A DNA stretch of 64,000 nucleotides from Cetobacterium sp. 8H (GCF_014250675.1 NZ_JACHTG010000003.1:395209-459208); one strand, 5' to 3'; positions 43,267-52,136 are shown, counted from the first letter of the stretch. The notes: a model not told the origin generated them from the letters alone. A program made the numbers and translations.

Positions 43267-43989
43267 ATGAGAATAGAGATATTAGCTTCAGCAAAAGAAG
43301 CTTTAAACAAAAATTTTAAAGGTAAAAATGTTGTAGTAATAGATGTTTTAAGAGCTACTACAGTTATGATCACAGCTTTAAAAAATGGAGCTGAAAAAAT
43401 ATATCCATTCAAAGAAATAAAAGAGGCCGTTGAAAAGAGAGAAGAACTTAAAGATGGATTTTTAGCTGGAGAAAGAAAAGGACTTAAAATAGAAGGGTTT
43501 GATTTTGGTAACTCACCACTAGAATTCACTGAGGAGAAAATAAAAGGAAAAGTAATTTGCATGACAACAAGTAATGGAACCAGAGCTATTGAAAATTCAC
43601 AAAGTGCAGATAATATATACATAGCGTCGTATTTAAATGTGACATCTATAGTGGAAAAAATAATGGAAAGTGATAAGGATTTAGTTATAGTTTGTGCAGG
43701 AACAGATGACGAATTTTCATTAGATGACAGTCTTTGTGCAGGAATTATTGCAAACAAAATATCAGAGAAAAAAAAGGTTTTGATGGATGATTTCACAATA
43801 TCTTTACAAAATTTAGCTAAATTTTCTAAAAATATTAAAGAGGTCTTAGAAGAAAGTAAACATTATAGTTATTTAAAAAAAATAGGTTATGAAAGTGATT
43901 TAGAATATTGCTTAACTTTAGATTTGTGTGATATAGTACCAGAATATAAAAATCAAGAAATAACAAATAAAAAAGCTTCCCTTAGTTAA
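43267..43989 (+). CDS. ComB-family 2-phosphosulfolactate phosphatase
   Basis: Magnesium-dependent phosphatase family of 240 residues: VVVIDVLRATTVMITAL, AGERKGLKIEGFDFGNSP, TTSNGTRAI and CAGTDDEFSLDDSLCAG are the conserved blocks. The founding enzyme acts in coenzyme M synthesis, dephosphorylating 2-phosphosulfolactate. Here no comA or other partner is visible and the organism is not a methanogen, so the true substrate is open. Its last codons overlap the convergent MATE gene by eight bases. Confidence 0.85.
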   Translation: MRIEILASAKEALNKNFKGKNVVVIDVLRATTVMITALKNGAEKIYPFKEIKEAVEKREELKDGFLAGERKGLKIEGFDFGNSPLEFTEEKIKGKVICMTTSNGTRAIENSQSADNIYIASYLNVTSIVEKIMESDKDLVIVCAGTDDEFSLDDSLCAGIIANKISEKKKVLMDDFTISLQNLAKFSKNIKEVLEESKHYSYLKKIGYESDLEYCLTLDLCDIVPEYKNQEITNKKASLS

Positions 43990-44005
43990 GAGGAAGCTTT
44001 TTTAA
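43968..44005. terminator. Bidirectional terminator built into overlapping gene ends
   Basis: AAAAAGCTTCC (43970-43980) and GGAAGCTTTTT (43992-44002) form an eleven-base stem whose loop contains both stop codons. The left arm codes for the end of ComB and the right arm for the end of the MATE protein. Confidence 0.88.
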
Positions 44006-45295
44006 AGATTTAATCATCATCGGAATACTAACACCTAAACATAATAATTCAGCAATAGGTGTAGCAAGCCAAATTCCAACATCTCCTAATATTATAGGAA
44101 GGCTAAAAAGTGGAATCATTACAAAGATTATCGATCTACCACAAGATATAAAGGCTGATTCAAATGGTTTTTCAATAGATGTATGAAAACTACTCGAAAT
44201 AATATTTATGAATGATAAAAGATAAGTAAAAGTAAAGAAAAATACGACATCTTTAGTCAGTGAAGCAAGTTTTTTATCTCCATTAGAGAATAGATTTATT
44301 AAACTTTCACCGAATATTTGCATAGCAATAAATGTGATTATTCCAATAGCAGCTCCAGATTTTAATGAGATTTTAAGAACATCTTTTATTTTATCTATTC
44401 TTTTAGCTCCTAAATTATATGAAATAATTGGTTGAAGAGCTTGAGATAAACCATATAAAGAGATATTAACTATTGAATTTACATAAAAAACAATACTTAA
44501 AGCTGAAACACCTAAAATTCCAATATTTTTCATAACAATAATATTGAATACAAAGGTTGTAATTGCTGAAGATATAGTAGTTAACATCTCAGAACTTCCA
44601 TTGTAGAAGATATCTTTTATATCACTTAGTGAGCCAACTAATTTCCCGAATTTGATATTAGGAATAAGTGTAAGTGCACCTAACATATTGGCAAAACATG
44701 TAGCAATAGCAGCACCTTCCATTCCCATACCAAGTTTAATGATAAATATAAAATCTAAAAAAACATTCACTGTAAAACAAACTAATCCACTTATAAAAAC
44801 TTGATTAGGTTTTCCAGCTATTCTAATAAAAGTTTCTGTGAATATAGGCATATTGAAAAAAACAGAGCCAGCCACCAATATAGATAGATAGTTTTTGACA
44901 AAAGGGTAAATTTCTTTATTGACTCCCAATAGATTAGTTATGAATTTAAAGTTTAATAAAATAATTATGGATAAACTAAGTAAAACAGAAAAAAGTAAAA
45001 TTAAAGTTAAGGTAGTTAATCCATCAGCTTTACTATAATCTTTATTTCCAGAAGCAATACCTACGAGCACACTTCCACCGACGCAGATCATAAGAGATAC
45101 ACTCAAAAGTGTATTTATTAAAGGCATTGAAAGATTTACTGCAGCCAATCCAATTGATCCTACTCCTTTACTTAAGAACATTCCATCAACTATCATTTGT
45201 AAAGATACAATAAGCATACCTAAAATGCTAGGGATAGCAAATTTAAAAAATAGTTTTTTAACACAACCGTTTTCTAATGTAATATTTTGTTGCAT
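43982..45295 (-). CDS. MATE-family multidrug/cation antiporter
   Basis: Membrane exporter of 437 residues with about twelve membrane segments in two similar halves, starting FKFAIPSILGMLIVSLQMIVDGMFLS and with GLSQALQPIISYNLGAKR in the second half. Related to the MepA/DinF branch. Exports drugs or metabolites using a sodium or proton gradient. Divergent from a MerR-type regulator; its promoter carries a MerR-style long spacer with a perfect dyad, so induction by a ligand is likely. Confidence 0.9.
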   Translation of the reverse strand: MQQNITLENGCVKKLFFKFAIPSILGMLIVSLQMIVDGMFLSKGVGSIGLAAVNLSMPLINTLLSVSLMICVGGSVLVGIASGNKDYSKADGLTTLTLILLFSVLLSLSIIILLNFKFITNLLGVNKEIYPFVKNYLSILVAGSVFFNMPIFTETFIRIAGKPNQVFISGLVCFTVNVFLDFIFIIKLGMGMEGAAIATCFANMLGALTLIPNIKFGKLVGSLSDIKDIFYNGSSEMLTTISSAITTFVFNIIVMKNIGILGVSALSIVFYVNSIVNISLYGLSQALQPIISYNLGAKRIDKIKDVLKISLKSGAAIGIITFIAMQIFGESLINLFSNGDKKLASLTKDVVFFFTFTYLLSFINIISSSFHTSIEKPFESAFISCGRSIIFVMIPLFSLPIILGDVGIWLATPIAELLCLGVSIPMMIKSLKKLPLN

Positions 45296-45344
45296 TTTTT
45301 TCTCCTTTTATAAAAAAAATTATTTATTAATTAATATATATGAT

Positions 45345-45376
45345 ATTATAAACTATATACTTTGGTATATAGTCAA
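45345..45376 (-). promoter_or_regulatory. MerR-type promoter/operator of the MATE gene
   Basis: On the minus strand TTGACT (45376-45371), a 20-base spacer and TATAAT (45350-45345) form a promoter whose spacer is too long for normal activity. Inside it lies a perfect dyad, ACTATATAC-TTTG-GTATATAGT (45352-45373). This is the known layout of promoters untwisted by MerR/BmrR activators. The dyad also sits 12 bases before the merR start, so it can regulate that gene too. Confidence 0.85.
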
Positions 45377-45385
45377 GGAGGAAAA

Positions 45386-46210
45386 ATGAAAAATAGATAT
45401 AGAACCTCAGAATTAGCTAAAATTTTTAATATTTCTAAACAAACACTTATTTTTTATCATAAAAAAGATATATTAGTCCCGGATTATATAGATGAAGAAA
45501 ATGGGTATAGATATTATTCAAATTCACAAATTTGGGATTTGTTTTTTATAATTACTTTAAAAGAAGCAGGATTTTCTTTAGAAGAAATAAAAAAGTATAG
45601 TAGGGTTAAAAAATTTGTTGAAAATATAAAATTTTTAGAAGAGAAAGTTGATGATATAGATAAAAGAATAAATGAGTTGAAGAAAAGTAAAAAGATAATA
45701 AAAGAAAAAATCTTATGCTTAAAAGAAATGTCAAGTAATTTAGAAGAACAAATAAAAGTCATTAAGAGAGATAGAGAAAAAGTATTTTTCATAAAATTAA
45801 AAAATCCTTTTGATGAAAGTGAAATAGCTGAAACATATGATAAATTAAAGAGAATATGCAATAAAAATAATATAAAGAATATAAATTTTGTTTCTACAGT
45901 ACAAAAAAATAGTCTCTATAAGCTAAAAGATTTAGTATTGGAAAAAATAGGAATTCTTTTACCAAAAGAGATAGATATGGATGGGCAAGAGTATATTCAA
46001 GCAGGAGAATATGTTGTACTGAAACATAAAACGACATTTGATATGATAGACTTAACATATCAAAATTTAATTAAATATATCTCCGAAAAAGGTTATGAGA
46101 TAACAGGTGATTCTATTGAAATAGGAAGTGAAGTTGTAGTACCTATGGAAAATGGATTTGGAGGAATTATAGAGATTTTTATACCTGTAAAAAAAATTGA
46201 AAAAATATAA
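45386..46210 (+). CDS. MerR-family regulator with GyrI-like ligand domain (BmrR type)
   Basis: Transcription factor of 274 residues: an N-terminal winged helix-turn-helix (YRTSELAKIFNISKQTLIFYHKKDIL), a coiled coil at about 75-125, and a C-terminal domain (about 135-274) resembling the GyrI/BmrR effector fold (EYVVLKHKTTFDMID, IFIPVKKI). ATG 45386 with AAGGAGG upstream is the start; a frame from 45362 would start inside the operator. It probably senses a substrate of the divergent MATE pump. Confidence 0.88.
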   Translation: MKNRYRTSELAKIFNISKQTLIFYHKKDILVPDYIDEENGYRYYSNSQIWDLFFIITLKEAGFSLEEIKKYSRVKKFVENIKFLEEKVDDIDKRINELKKSKKIIKEKILCLKEMSSNLEEQIKVIKRDREKVFFIKLKNPFDESEIAETYDKLKRICNKNNIKNINFVSTVQKNSLYKLKDLVLEKIGILLPKEIDMDGQEYIQAGEYVVLKHKTTFDMIDLTYQNLIKYISEKGYEITGDSIEIGSEVVVPMENGFGGIIEIFIPVKKIEKI

Positions 46211-46253
46211 CAATTAGGTTATTCTATTTATAACAGAAAAAAAAGGAGAGAAC

Positions 46254-47414
46254 ATGGATACGAAAAAAGTAAGAAAGAAAAAAGCTATGGGAGTAGAAGG
46301 AGTAGTTTGTATAATAATTTTATCAGCTTTAATATACCTATTGTCAAGTAAAATGGGTGGAATTAATATGATAAACACAATAATAAAAACAGCTCACGAC
46401 TTGCTACTAAATACTGTATTTTTTATAATGGGTGTTTCTGTTATAGCTGGAGCTTTTGCAGGGATATTATCAGAGTTCGGGGTTATAGCTATTTTAAACA
46501 AGCTATTATCACCGCTTATGAGACCTTTATATAGATTGCCAGGAGCAGCTGTTTTAGGAATATTAACAACATATATATCGGATAATCCAGCTATTTTAAG
46601 TCTATCTGCAGATAAAGGATTTACTAAATATTTTAAAAAATATCAACTACCTGCTTTGACAAATTTGGGAACATCTTTTGGTATGGGATTTATAGTATCA
46701 ACATTTATGATAGCTCAGAGTGGAGCTATGAATGAAAATTTAGTATTTCCGGTAATTATAGGTAACTTAGGGGCATTTATAGGAAGTATTGTGAGTGTTA
46801 ATCTTATGATAAACTCAACTAAGAAAATATTTAACGAAAATGGTGATTCTTTGGAAGAGACAAGCTCAACATCGGATTATTTAAATTATAGGGAAATAAG
46901 AGACGGAAATGTTTTAGAAAGATTATTAGAAGCTCTTTTAGAAGGTGGAAAAAACGGGGTTCAAATGGGAATGGAAATCATTCCAGGTGTACTGATCATA
47001 TGTACTACAGTTTTATTGTTAACTAATGGTCCAACACCAAATGGTTATACAGGTGGAGCTTATGAAGGGATAGCTTTACTTCCATATGTGGGAGAAAAAT
47101 TACAATTTATATTGAAACCTCTATTTGGATTTACAAGTGCAAAAGCACTGGCATTCCCAATAACATCTTTAGGAGCCGTTGGAGCAGCTTTAGGACTGGT
47201 GCCTCAATTTATAGCAGATGGAGCAATAACTTCAAGAGAGATTGCTGTTTTTACGGCTATGGGAATGACATGGAGTGGTTATTTAAGTACTCATGTTGCT
47301 ATGATGGATAGTTTAGGATATAGAAAATTAACAGGTAAAGCTATATTGAGTCATACAATTGGTGGAATTGTAGCAGGAGTTGTCGCAAATATTTTATATA
47401 CAATTTTTATGTAG
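46254..47414 (+). CDS. Nucleoside-recognition (Gate) domain membrane protein, CD0519/CD1768 type
   Basis: Membrane protein of 386 residues with about ten segments. GVSVIAGAFAGILSEFGVIAILNKLLSPLMRPLY and the conserved SDNPAILSLSADKGF stretch belong to the spore-maturation/nucleoside-recognition superfamily. A second Gate-like repeat follows around residue 230. Members are assumed transporters with unknown substrate. It starts 43 bases after the MerR gene and precedes a PHP phosphatase by eleven bases; that pair is probably functional together. Confidence 0.75.
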   Translation: MDTKKVRKKKAMGVEGVVCIIILSALIYLLSSKMGGINMINTIIKTAHDLLLNTVFFIMGVSVIAGAFAGILSEFGVIAILNKLLSPLMRPLYRLPGAAVLGILTTYISDNPAILSLSADKGFTKYFKKYQLPALTNLGTSFGMGFIVSTFMIAQSGAMNENLVFPVIIGNLGAFIGSIVSVNLMINSTKKIFNENGDSLEETSSTSDYLNYREIRDGNVLERLLEALLEGGKNGVQMGMEIIPGVLIICTTVLLLTNGPTPNGYTGGAYEGIALLPYVGEKLQFILKPLFGFTSAKALAFPITSLGAVGAALGLVPQFIADGAITSREIAVFTAMGMTWSGYLSTHVAMMDSLGYRKLTGKAILSHTIGGIVAGVVANILYTIFM

Positions 47415-47425
47415 GAGATGATAAC

Positions 47426-48178
47426 ATGTATAAAAATTATAAAATTGATTTACATATTCATACAAATGTAAACCCGCATGCTTTTAGTACTTTAGAAGAA
47501 AATATAAAAGCGGCATCTAAAAAAGGAATGAAAGTAATTGCTATAACAAATCACGGACCTGCTTTACCAGATAGTCCTCATTGGTGGCATTTGGCAAATA
47601 TTGCAATATTGCCAGAAGTTATTGAAGGAGTGAGAGTCTTAAAAGGTGTAGAAGCAAATATCTTGGATGAGAACGCAAAGTTAGATATAAATCAGAATGT
47701 TTATGAGAGAATGGAAATTATTTTAGCAGGATTTCATACCGTTGATGGGTATGAAGAAACTAGAGATATAGTTAAAAATACGAATGCTATATTGAATTTG
47801 ATAAAAAGTCAAAAAGCTGATATAATAGTTCATCTAGGTAATCCTATTTTTCCTGTAGACTATGAAAAAATAGTTAAGGCCGCAAAAGAAAATAATGTGG
47901 CTTTGGAAATAAATAACACTTCTTTAGGGACCCTAACAAGAGTAGGTTCAAGAAAAAATTGTAAAAAAATGCTAGAATTAGCTAAAAAAGAAGGGTGTTA
48001 CATAGTACTAGGATCAGATTCACATTATTCAGATCATATAGGTGAGTTTACGAATGCAATTAAACTTATAGAGGAAGTAGGATATCCTGAAGAGTTAATA
48101 TTAAATAGCTCAGTGGAGAACCTTGAAAACTTTTTAAAATTAAGAAAAGGGTTAAGACCGAAAGAGATTAACTCTTAA
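47426..48178 (+). CDS. PHP-domain phosphatase (YcdX family)
   Basis: Metal-dependent phosphoesterase of 250 residues with DLHIHTNVNPHAFS, AITNHGPALPDSPHWWH, GVEANIL, VHLGNP and LGSDSHYSDHIG, giving the usual three-metal His/Asp set of YcdX. Cytoplasmic. Substrate unknown. Close to the preceding membrane protein and to fabK (15 bases), so perhaps one transcript. Confidence 0.87.
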   Translation: MYKNYKIDLHIHTNVNPHAFSTLEENIKAASKKGMKVIAITNHGPALPDSPHWWHLANIAILPEVIEGVRVLKGVEANILDENAKLDINQNVYERMEIILAGFHTVDGYEETRDIVKNTNAILNLIKSQKADIIVHLGNPIFPVDYEKIVKAAKENNVALEINNTSLGTLTRVGSRKNCKKMLELAKKEGCYIVLGSDSHYSDHIGEFTNAIKLIEEVGYPEELILNSSVENLENFLKLRKGLRPKEINS

Positions 48179-48193
48179 GTTCAGGAGGAATTA

Positions 48194-49153
48194 ATGAAAA
48201 AAAATAGAGTTTGCGAACTATTAGGAATTAAATACCCAATAATTCAAGGAGCTATGGCTTGGATATCGGATGGAAATTTAGCAGGACATGTTTCTAAAGC
48301 TGGTGGACTAGGAATAATTGCTGGTGGAGGTATGCCGCCAGAAATATTAAGACAAGAAATAAGAAAAGCAAAAGCTATAACAAATAATCCATTTGGTGTT
48401 AACTTAATGCTTATGATGGAAAGTGTAGCAGAACAAATAGACGTATGTATTGAAGAGGGAGTAAAAGTTGTTACAACTGGAGCTGGAAACCCTGGAGTAT
48501 ACATGGAGAAATTAAAAGCAGCTGGAATAAAAGTTATACCGGTTGTAGCATCAGTTGCTCTTGCAAAAAGAATGGAAAAGATAGGTGCGGATGCAATTGT
48601 TGCTGAAGGATTAGAAGCTGGAGGACACATCGGGGAAATTACAACTATGGCTTTAGCAACTCAAGTGGCAAGAGAAGTTTCTATACCCGTGATAGTAGCT
48701 GGAGGAATCGCATCAGGAGAGCAGTTTTTAGCAGCTTTATCTTTAGGAGGAGAGGCTATCCAAGTTGGAACAATTTTTATAGTTGCTCACGAGTGTAATG
48801 TTCATCAAAATTATAAAAATTTAGTTTTAAAAGCAAAAGATAGATCGACAGTGACAACAGGTAACTATACAGGACATCCAGTAAGAGTTTTAAATAATAA
48901 GTTTTCAAAAGCAATTTTAGAGCTTGAAGTAAAAGGAGCTCCAAAAGAAGAGATAGAGGAATTAGGAAAAGGTAAATTAAGACTTGCTGTTGTAGATGGG
49001 GATATAGAGCAAGGTAGTGTTATGTCTGGACAAGTTGCAGGAATGGTAAAAGAAGCTTTAAGTTGTCAAGAAATAGTAGATAAGTTAATGTCAGAGTTAA
49101 AAGAAGAAAAAGTGAAGCTTGATAATAAAATTTTAGCAATTACTTTTGAATAA
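48194..49153 (+). CDS. fabK: Enoyl-[acyl-carrier-protein] reductase II (FMN)
   Basis: FMN and NAD(P)H-dependent reductase of 319 residues for the last step of each fatty-acid elongation cycle. The FMN barrel is clear in [44 protein letters not shown] and [19 protein letters not shown]. FabK and nitronate monooxygenase are related; [17 protein letters not shown] favours FabK. Distant from other fab genes. Confidence 0.87.
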   Translation: MKKNRVCELLGIKYPIIQGAMAWISDGNLAGHVSKAGGLGIIAGGGMPPEILRQEIRKAKAITNNPFGVNLMLMMESVAEQIDVCIEEGVKVVTTGAGNPGVYMEKLKAAGIKVIPVVASVALAKRMEKIGADAIVAEGLEAGGHIGEITTMALATQVAREVSIPVIVAGGIASGEQFLAALSLGGEAIQVGTIFIVAHECNVHQNYKNLVLKAKDRSTVTTGNYTGHPVRVLNNKFSKAILELEVKGAPKEEIEELGKGKLRLAVVDGDIEQGSVMSGQVAGMVKEALSCQEIVDKLMSELKEEKVKLDNKILAITFE

Positions 49154-49160
49154 AATAAAA

Positions 49161-49190
49161 ATAGGGGTGGAGAAATCTACCCTTTTTATC
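49161..49190 (+). terminator. Rho-independent terminator
   Basis: A nine-base stem (49163-49171 with 49176-49184, two G-T pairs) with a GAAA loop and T run follows fabK. Confidence 0.75.
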
Positions 49191-49219
49191 TAAAGAAATA
49201 GATTAGGGAGAGGATAATT

Positions 49220-50032
49220 ATGTTTGAAAAAGTTTTAGAAACGACACAATATTTAGAAAATAGGGTTACAAATAGGCCGAAAATAGCGATAATATTAGGT
49301 TCTGGGTTGGGAGGACTTGTAGATTACGTTGAAAATAAGATTGTTATTCCTTATGAAGAGATTCCTAATTTTCCAGTATCTACAGTTGCAGGACATGCAG
49401 GAGAGTTAGTGTTCGGAAGTATTAATGGAGTTGAAGTTCTTGTTATGAAAGGAAGATTCCATTATTACGAAGGATATAACATGAAACAAGTTACGTATCC
49501 ACAATATGTTTTTAAACAATTTGGAATAGAAACAATGATTGTTAGTAACGCCGCTGGTGGAGCAAATAAAACTTTTAAACCAGGAACTTTAATGATTATA
49601 AATGATCATATAAACTTTTTTGGAACAAGTCCATTAATTGGAAGTAACGATGAAAGATTTGGACCAAGATTTCCAGATATGTCAGAAACTTATAATAAAG
49701 GATTAATAGGAAAAGCTAAAGAAGTAGCTGAAAGATTAGAGATAGAGTATAGAGAAGGTGTTTATTTAGGATCGTCAGGACCAGCATATGAAACTGCAGC
49801 TGAAGTTACAATGATGATGAGAATGGGAGCAGACGCAGTGGGAATGTCAACAGTTCCAGAATCTATAGTGGCGAACTATTTAGGTATAAAAATATTAGGA
49901 ATTTCATGCATAACTAATATGGCAACAGGAATTGCAACAAAGCCTCATTCACATGAAGAGGTTGTTGAAATAGCAAACCAAACAGGAGAAAAGTTCTGTA
50001 AATGGATTGCAGAAACAGTAAAAGAGTTATAA
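49220..50032 (+). CDS. punA: Purine nucleoside phosphorylase
   Basis: Trimeric-type PNP of 270 residues splitting inosine and guanosine with phosphate. IILGSGLGGLVD, AGHAGELVFG, GRFHYYEGY, NAAGGANKTF and GADAVGMSTVPE are the known blocks. Cytoplasmic. Followed after 27 bases by a HAD-IB phosphatase with its own ribosome site. Confidence 0.92.
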   Translation: MFEKVLETTQYLENRVTNRPKIAIILGSGLGGLVDYVENKIVIPYEEIPNFPVSTVAGHAGELVFGSINGVEVLVMKGRFHYYEGYNMKQVTYPQYVFKQFGIETMIVSNAAGGANKTFKPGTLMIINDHINFFGTSPLIGSNDERFGPRFPDMSETYNKGLIGKAKEVAERLEIEYREGVYLGSSGPAYETAAEVTMMMRMGADAVGMSTVPESIVANYLGIKILGISCITNMATGIATKPHSHEEVVEIANQTGEKFCKWIAETVKEL

Positions 50033-50059
50033 AATATTAAGTTTCACAGGAGGTACATT

Positions 50060-50776
50060 ATGAAAGCAGCATTTTTTGATATTGATGGTACAATTTACAG
50101 AAATTCACTATTGACGGAGCATTTTAAAAAACTTATAAAATACGAACTTTTAGATATAAGAGAATATGAATTAAAGGTAAAGGATGCTTTTAAAAAGTGG
50201 GATGAAAGAGTTGGGGACTATGATAGATATTTAGAGGAAATTACAACGACATATGTTGAAGCTATCAAAGGTTTATCATTACAGTATAACGATTTCATTT
50301 CTGATCAAGTACTAGAATTAAAAGGTAATAGAGTTTATAAATTTACTAGAGATATGATAAGATGGCATAAAAGCCAAGGACATAAAGTAATCTTTATATC
50401 TGGAAGTCCAGACTTTTTAGTATCAAGAATGGCAGAAAAATGGGGAGCAGATGATTTCTGTGGATCTGTTTATCACTTTGAAGATGGAAAACTTTCTGGA
50501 GAAATTTCACCGATGTGGGATTCTAAAAATAAAATGATCGCAATAAATAATTTTTGTGAAAAATATGATATAGATTTATCTGAAAGTTATGCTTATGGAG
50601 ATACAAATGGTGATTATAGTATGTTAAGTCTTGTAGGACATCCAAGAGCAATAAATCCTTCAAGAGAACTTTTAGAAAAAATAAAAACAGATTCTAAGCT
50701 AAAGAATACAGCTGAAATATATGTAGAAAGAAAGGATGTTGTATATAAAGTTTCTTCAGATGTAGAAATTTTATAA
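50060..50776 (+). CDS. HAD-IB family phosphatase (SerB-like)
   Basis: Phosphatase of 238 residues: motif I FFDIDGTIYRNSL, motif II FISGSPDFL and motif III AYGDTNGDYSML. The IB class includes phosphoserine phosphatases and the CicA-like enzymes; the specific substrate is unknown. Probably shares the pnp transcript. Confidence 0.85.
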   Translation: MKAAFFDIDGTIYRNSLLTEHFKKLIKYELLDIREYELKVKDAFKKWDERVGDYDRYLEEITTTYVEAIKGLSLQYNDFISDQVLELKGNRVYKFTRDMIRWHKSQGHKVIFISGSPDFLVSRMAEKWGADDFCGSVYHFEDGKLSGEISPMWDSKNKMIAINNFCEKYDIDLSESYAYGDTNGDYSMLSLVGHPRAINPSRELLEKIKTDSKLKNTAEIYVERKDVVYKVSSDVEIL

Positions 50777-50784
50777 AAAAACTC

Positions 50785-50813
50785 TTGACTTTTTGACTAA
50801 AAAGTTTTAATAT
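50785..50813 (+). promoter_or_regulatory. Promoter of the asnA leader
   Basis: TTGACT (50785-50790), a 17-base spacer and TAATAT (50808-50813) place the start of transcription near 50820, about 35 bases before the leader peptide. The gene-poor stretch 50777-51113 holds this promoter, the leader peptide and the attenuator. Confidence 0.65.
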
Positions 50814-50855
50814 CTACTCAAATATAAAAATAAGTTTTTAAAAAAGGAGGAAGTT

Positions 50856-50987
50856 ATGTTTATAAATTTCAATAACAATAACAATAATAATTGTAATAAT
50901 AATTATAATAATAACAATAATTATAGTTTGTTGAAATTGAAGAGATGTAATTTCCATTTATCAAAAATAGAAAAAAGTTTATATTGA
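50856..50987 (+). CDS. Asparagine-rich leader peptide of asnA (attenuator)
   Basis: A 43-codon frame from ATG 50856 to TGA 50985-50987. GGAGG lies at 50846-50850, five bases before ATG, as good as any in the window. Residues 4-22 contain 16 Asn out of 19, interrupted only by Phe, Cys and Tyr; one more Asn is at position 32. It precedes asnA, which makes asparagine, and is followed by a small hairpin and a terminator-like hairpin. This is the logic of trp- and his-type attenuation: shortage of charged tRNA-Asn would stall ribosomes in the Asn run and favour an antiterminator. Such a design for asnA is not something I know from the literature; T-box control is the usual one. Sequence evidence is strong, function is inferred. 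Confidence 0.85.
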   Translation: MFINFNNNNNNNCNNNYNNNNNYSLLKLKRCNFHLSKIEKSLY

Positions 50988-51000
50988 ATTTTAAATATTT

Positions 51001-51089
51001 ATATACCTGATTTAGGTATATTATATTTTGTTAATTAAAACTCTCAACTATTCCAGAAATAATGGATTGTTGGGAGTTTTTTATTTTTA
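51001..51089 (+). terminator. Attenuator region of asnA: hairpin and rho-independent terminator
   Basis: An eight-base hairpin ATATACCT/AGGTATAT (51001-51008, 51014-51021) lies 14 bases after the leader stop. Then AAAACTCTCAAC (51037-51048) pairs with GTTGGGAGTTTT (51069-51080, one G-T pair), followed by a T-rich run to 51089, 25 bases before asnA. The left arm CTCTCAA can also pair with TTGAAGAG inside the leader coding region (50937-50944, one bulge), a candidate antiterminator that would be covered by a ribosome finishing the leader. Confidence 0.8.
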
Positions 51090-51113
51090 TAAAATCTTAG
51101 GAGGTAGAATTAT

Positions 51114-52094
51114 ATGTATAAGGCAAAATTAGATATCATTGAAACAGAAAGAGCAATCAAGAGAGTAAAAGATTATTTTGAAAGAAATTTAGCAAAAAAG
51201 TTAGATTTAACAAGGGTTTCAGCACCACTATTTGTAACTCCACAGAGTGGTTTAAACGATGATCTAAATGGAATTGAAAGAGCAGTATCATTTGATACAA
51301 AGTGTAAACAAGACGCAGTTATTGTGCATTCTCTTGCAAAATGGAAAAGAATGGCTCTTCATAAATATGGATTTGAATATGGGAAAGGGCTTTATACAGA
51401 TATGAACGCTATCAGAAGAGATGAAGATTTAAGTCCAATACACTCATATTATGTTGATCAATGGGATTGGGAAAAGGTTTTAAGAAAAGAGGAAAGAACA
51501 ACTGAAACTTTAAAAGAGATTGTAGAAAAAATATTTAGCTCTCTAAAAGATACAGAGGTATATATAAGAGATATTTATCCTCAACTATCAGAAAAACTTC
51601 CAGAAAAAATTACTTTCGTTACTTCTCAAGAATTAGAAGAGTTATATCCAGATTTAACTTCTAAAGAAAGAGAGCATGCACATGCAAGAAAACACGGAGC
51701 TATTTTTATAAGTGAGATTGGAAAAGTTTTAAGCTCAGGAGAAAAGCACGATGGAAGAGCACCAGATTATGATGATTGGGATTTAAATGGAGATATAATA
51801 GTTTATTATGAACCTTTAGATATAGGATTAGAGCTATCATCAATGGGAATTCGTGTATCAGAAGAATCTTTAGAAAAGCAATTGAAAATTGCAAATGCTG
51901 AAGATAGAAAGACATTAGAATTCCATAAGAAGTTATTGGCAGGAGAATTACCATATACTATAGGTGGAGGAATTGGACAATCTAGATTGTGCTTATTCTT
52001 TTTAGATAAACTTCATATAGGGGAGGTTCAAGCTTCATTATGGCCAAAAGAAATACTAGAAGAGTGTAAAGAAAAAAATATTCCTCTTTTATAA
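51114..52094 (+). CDS. asnA: Aspartate-ammonia ligase (asparagine synthetase A)
   Basis: Cytoplasmic ATP-dependent enzyme of 326 residues making asparagine from aspartate and ammonia, related to class II aminoacyl-tRNA synthetases. Typical blocks are VSAPLFVTPQSGLNDDLNG, VHSLAKWKRMALHKYGF, YTDMNAIRRDED, YVDQWDWEK and the C-terminal GGGIGQSRLCLFFL. AGGAGG precedes ATG 51114. It is controlled by the Asn leader upstream and ends 66 bases before hydE, which has its own promoter. Confidence 0.95.
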   Translation: MYKAKLDIIETERAIKRVKDYFERNLAKKLDLTRVSAPLFVTPQSGLNDDLNGIERAVSFDTKCKQDAVIVHSLAKWKRMALHKYGFEYGKGLYTDMNAIRRDEDLSPIHSYYVDQWDWEKVLRKEERTTETLKEIVEKIFSSLKDTEVYIRDIYPQLSEKLPEKITFVTSQELEELYPDLTSKEREHAHARKHGAIFISEIGKVLSSGEKHDGRAPDYDDWDLNGDIIVYYEPLDIGLELSSMGIRVSEESLEKQLKIANAEDRKTLEFHKKLLAGELPYTIGGGIGQSRLCLFFLDKLHIGEVQASLWPKEILEECKEKNIPLL

Positions 52095-52106
52095 ATAAAA
52101 TTAAAC

Positions 52107-52136
52107 TTGTTTTTCTCACTTTGAAAGGTATATAAT
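52107..52136 (+). promoter_or_regulatory. Promoter of hydEGF
   Basis: TTGTTT (52107-52112), an 18-base spacer and a perfect TATAAT (52131-52136) lie 24 bases before the hydE start. Confidence 0.55.

Noticed and set aside
50870..50925. AAT/AAC repeats as a simple microsatellite
   Set aside because: The run is in frame after a strong ribosome site and ATG, keeps mixed AAT and AAC codons, and is followed by a terminator and asnA, so the leader peptide explanation is better.
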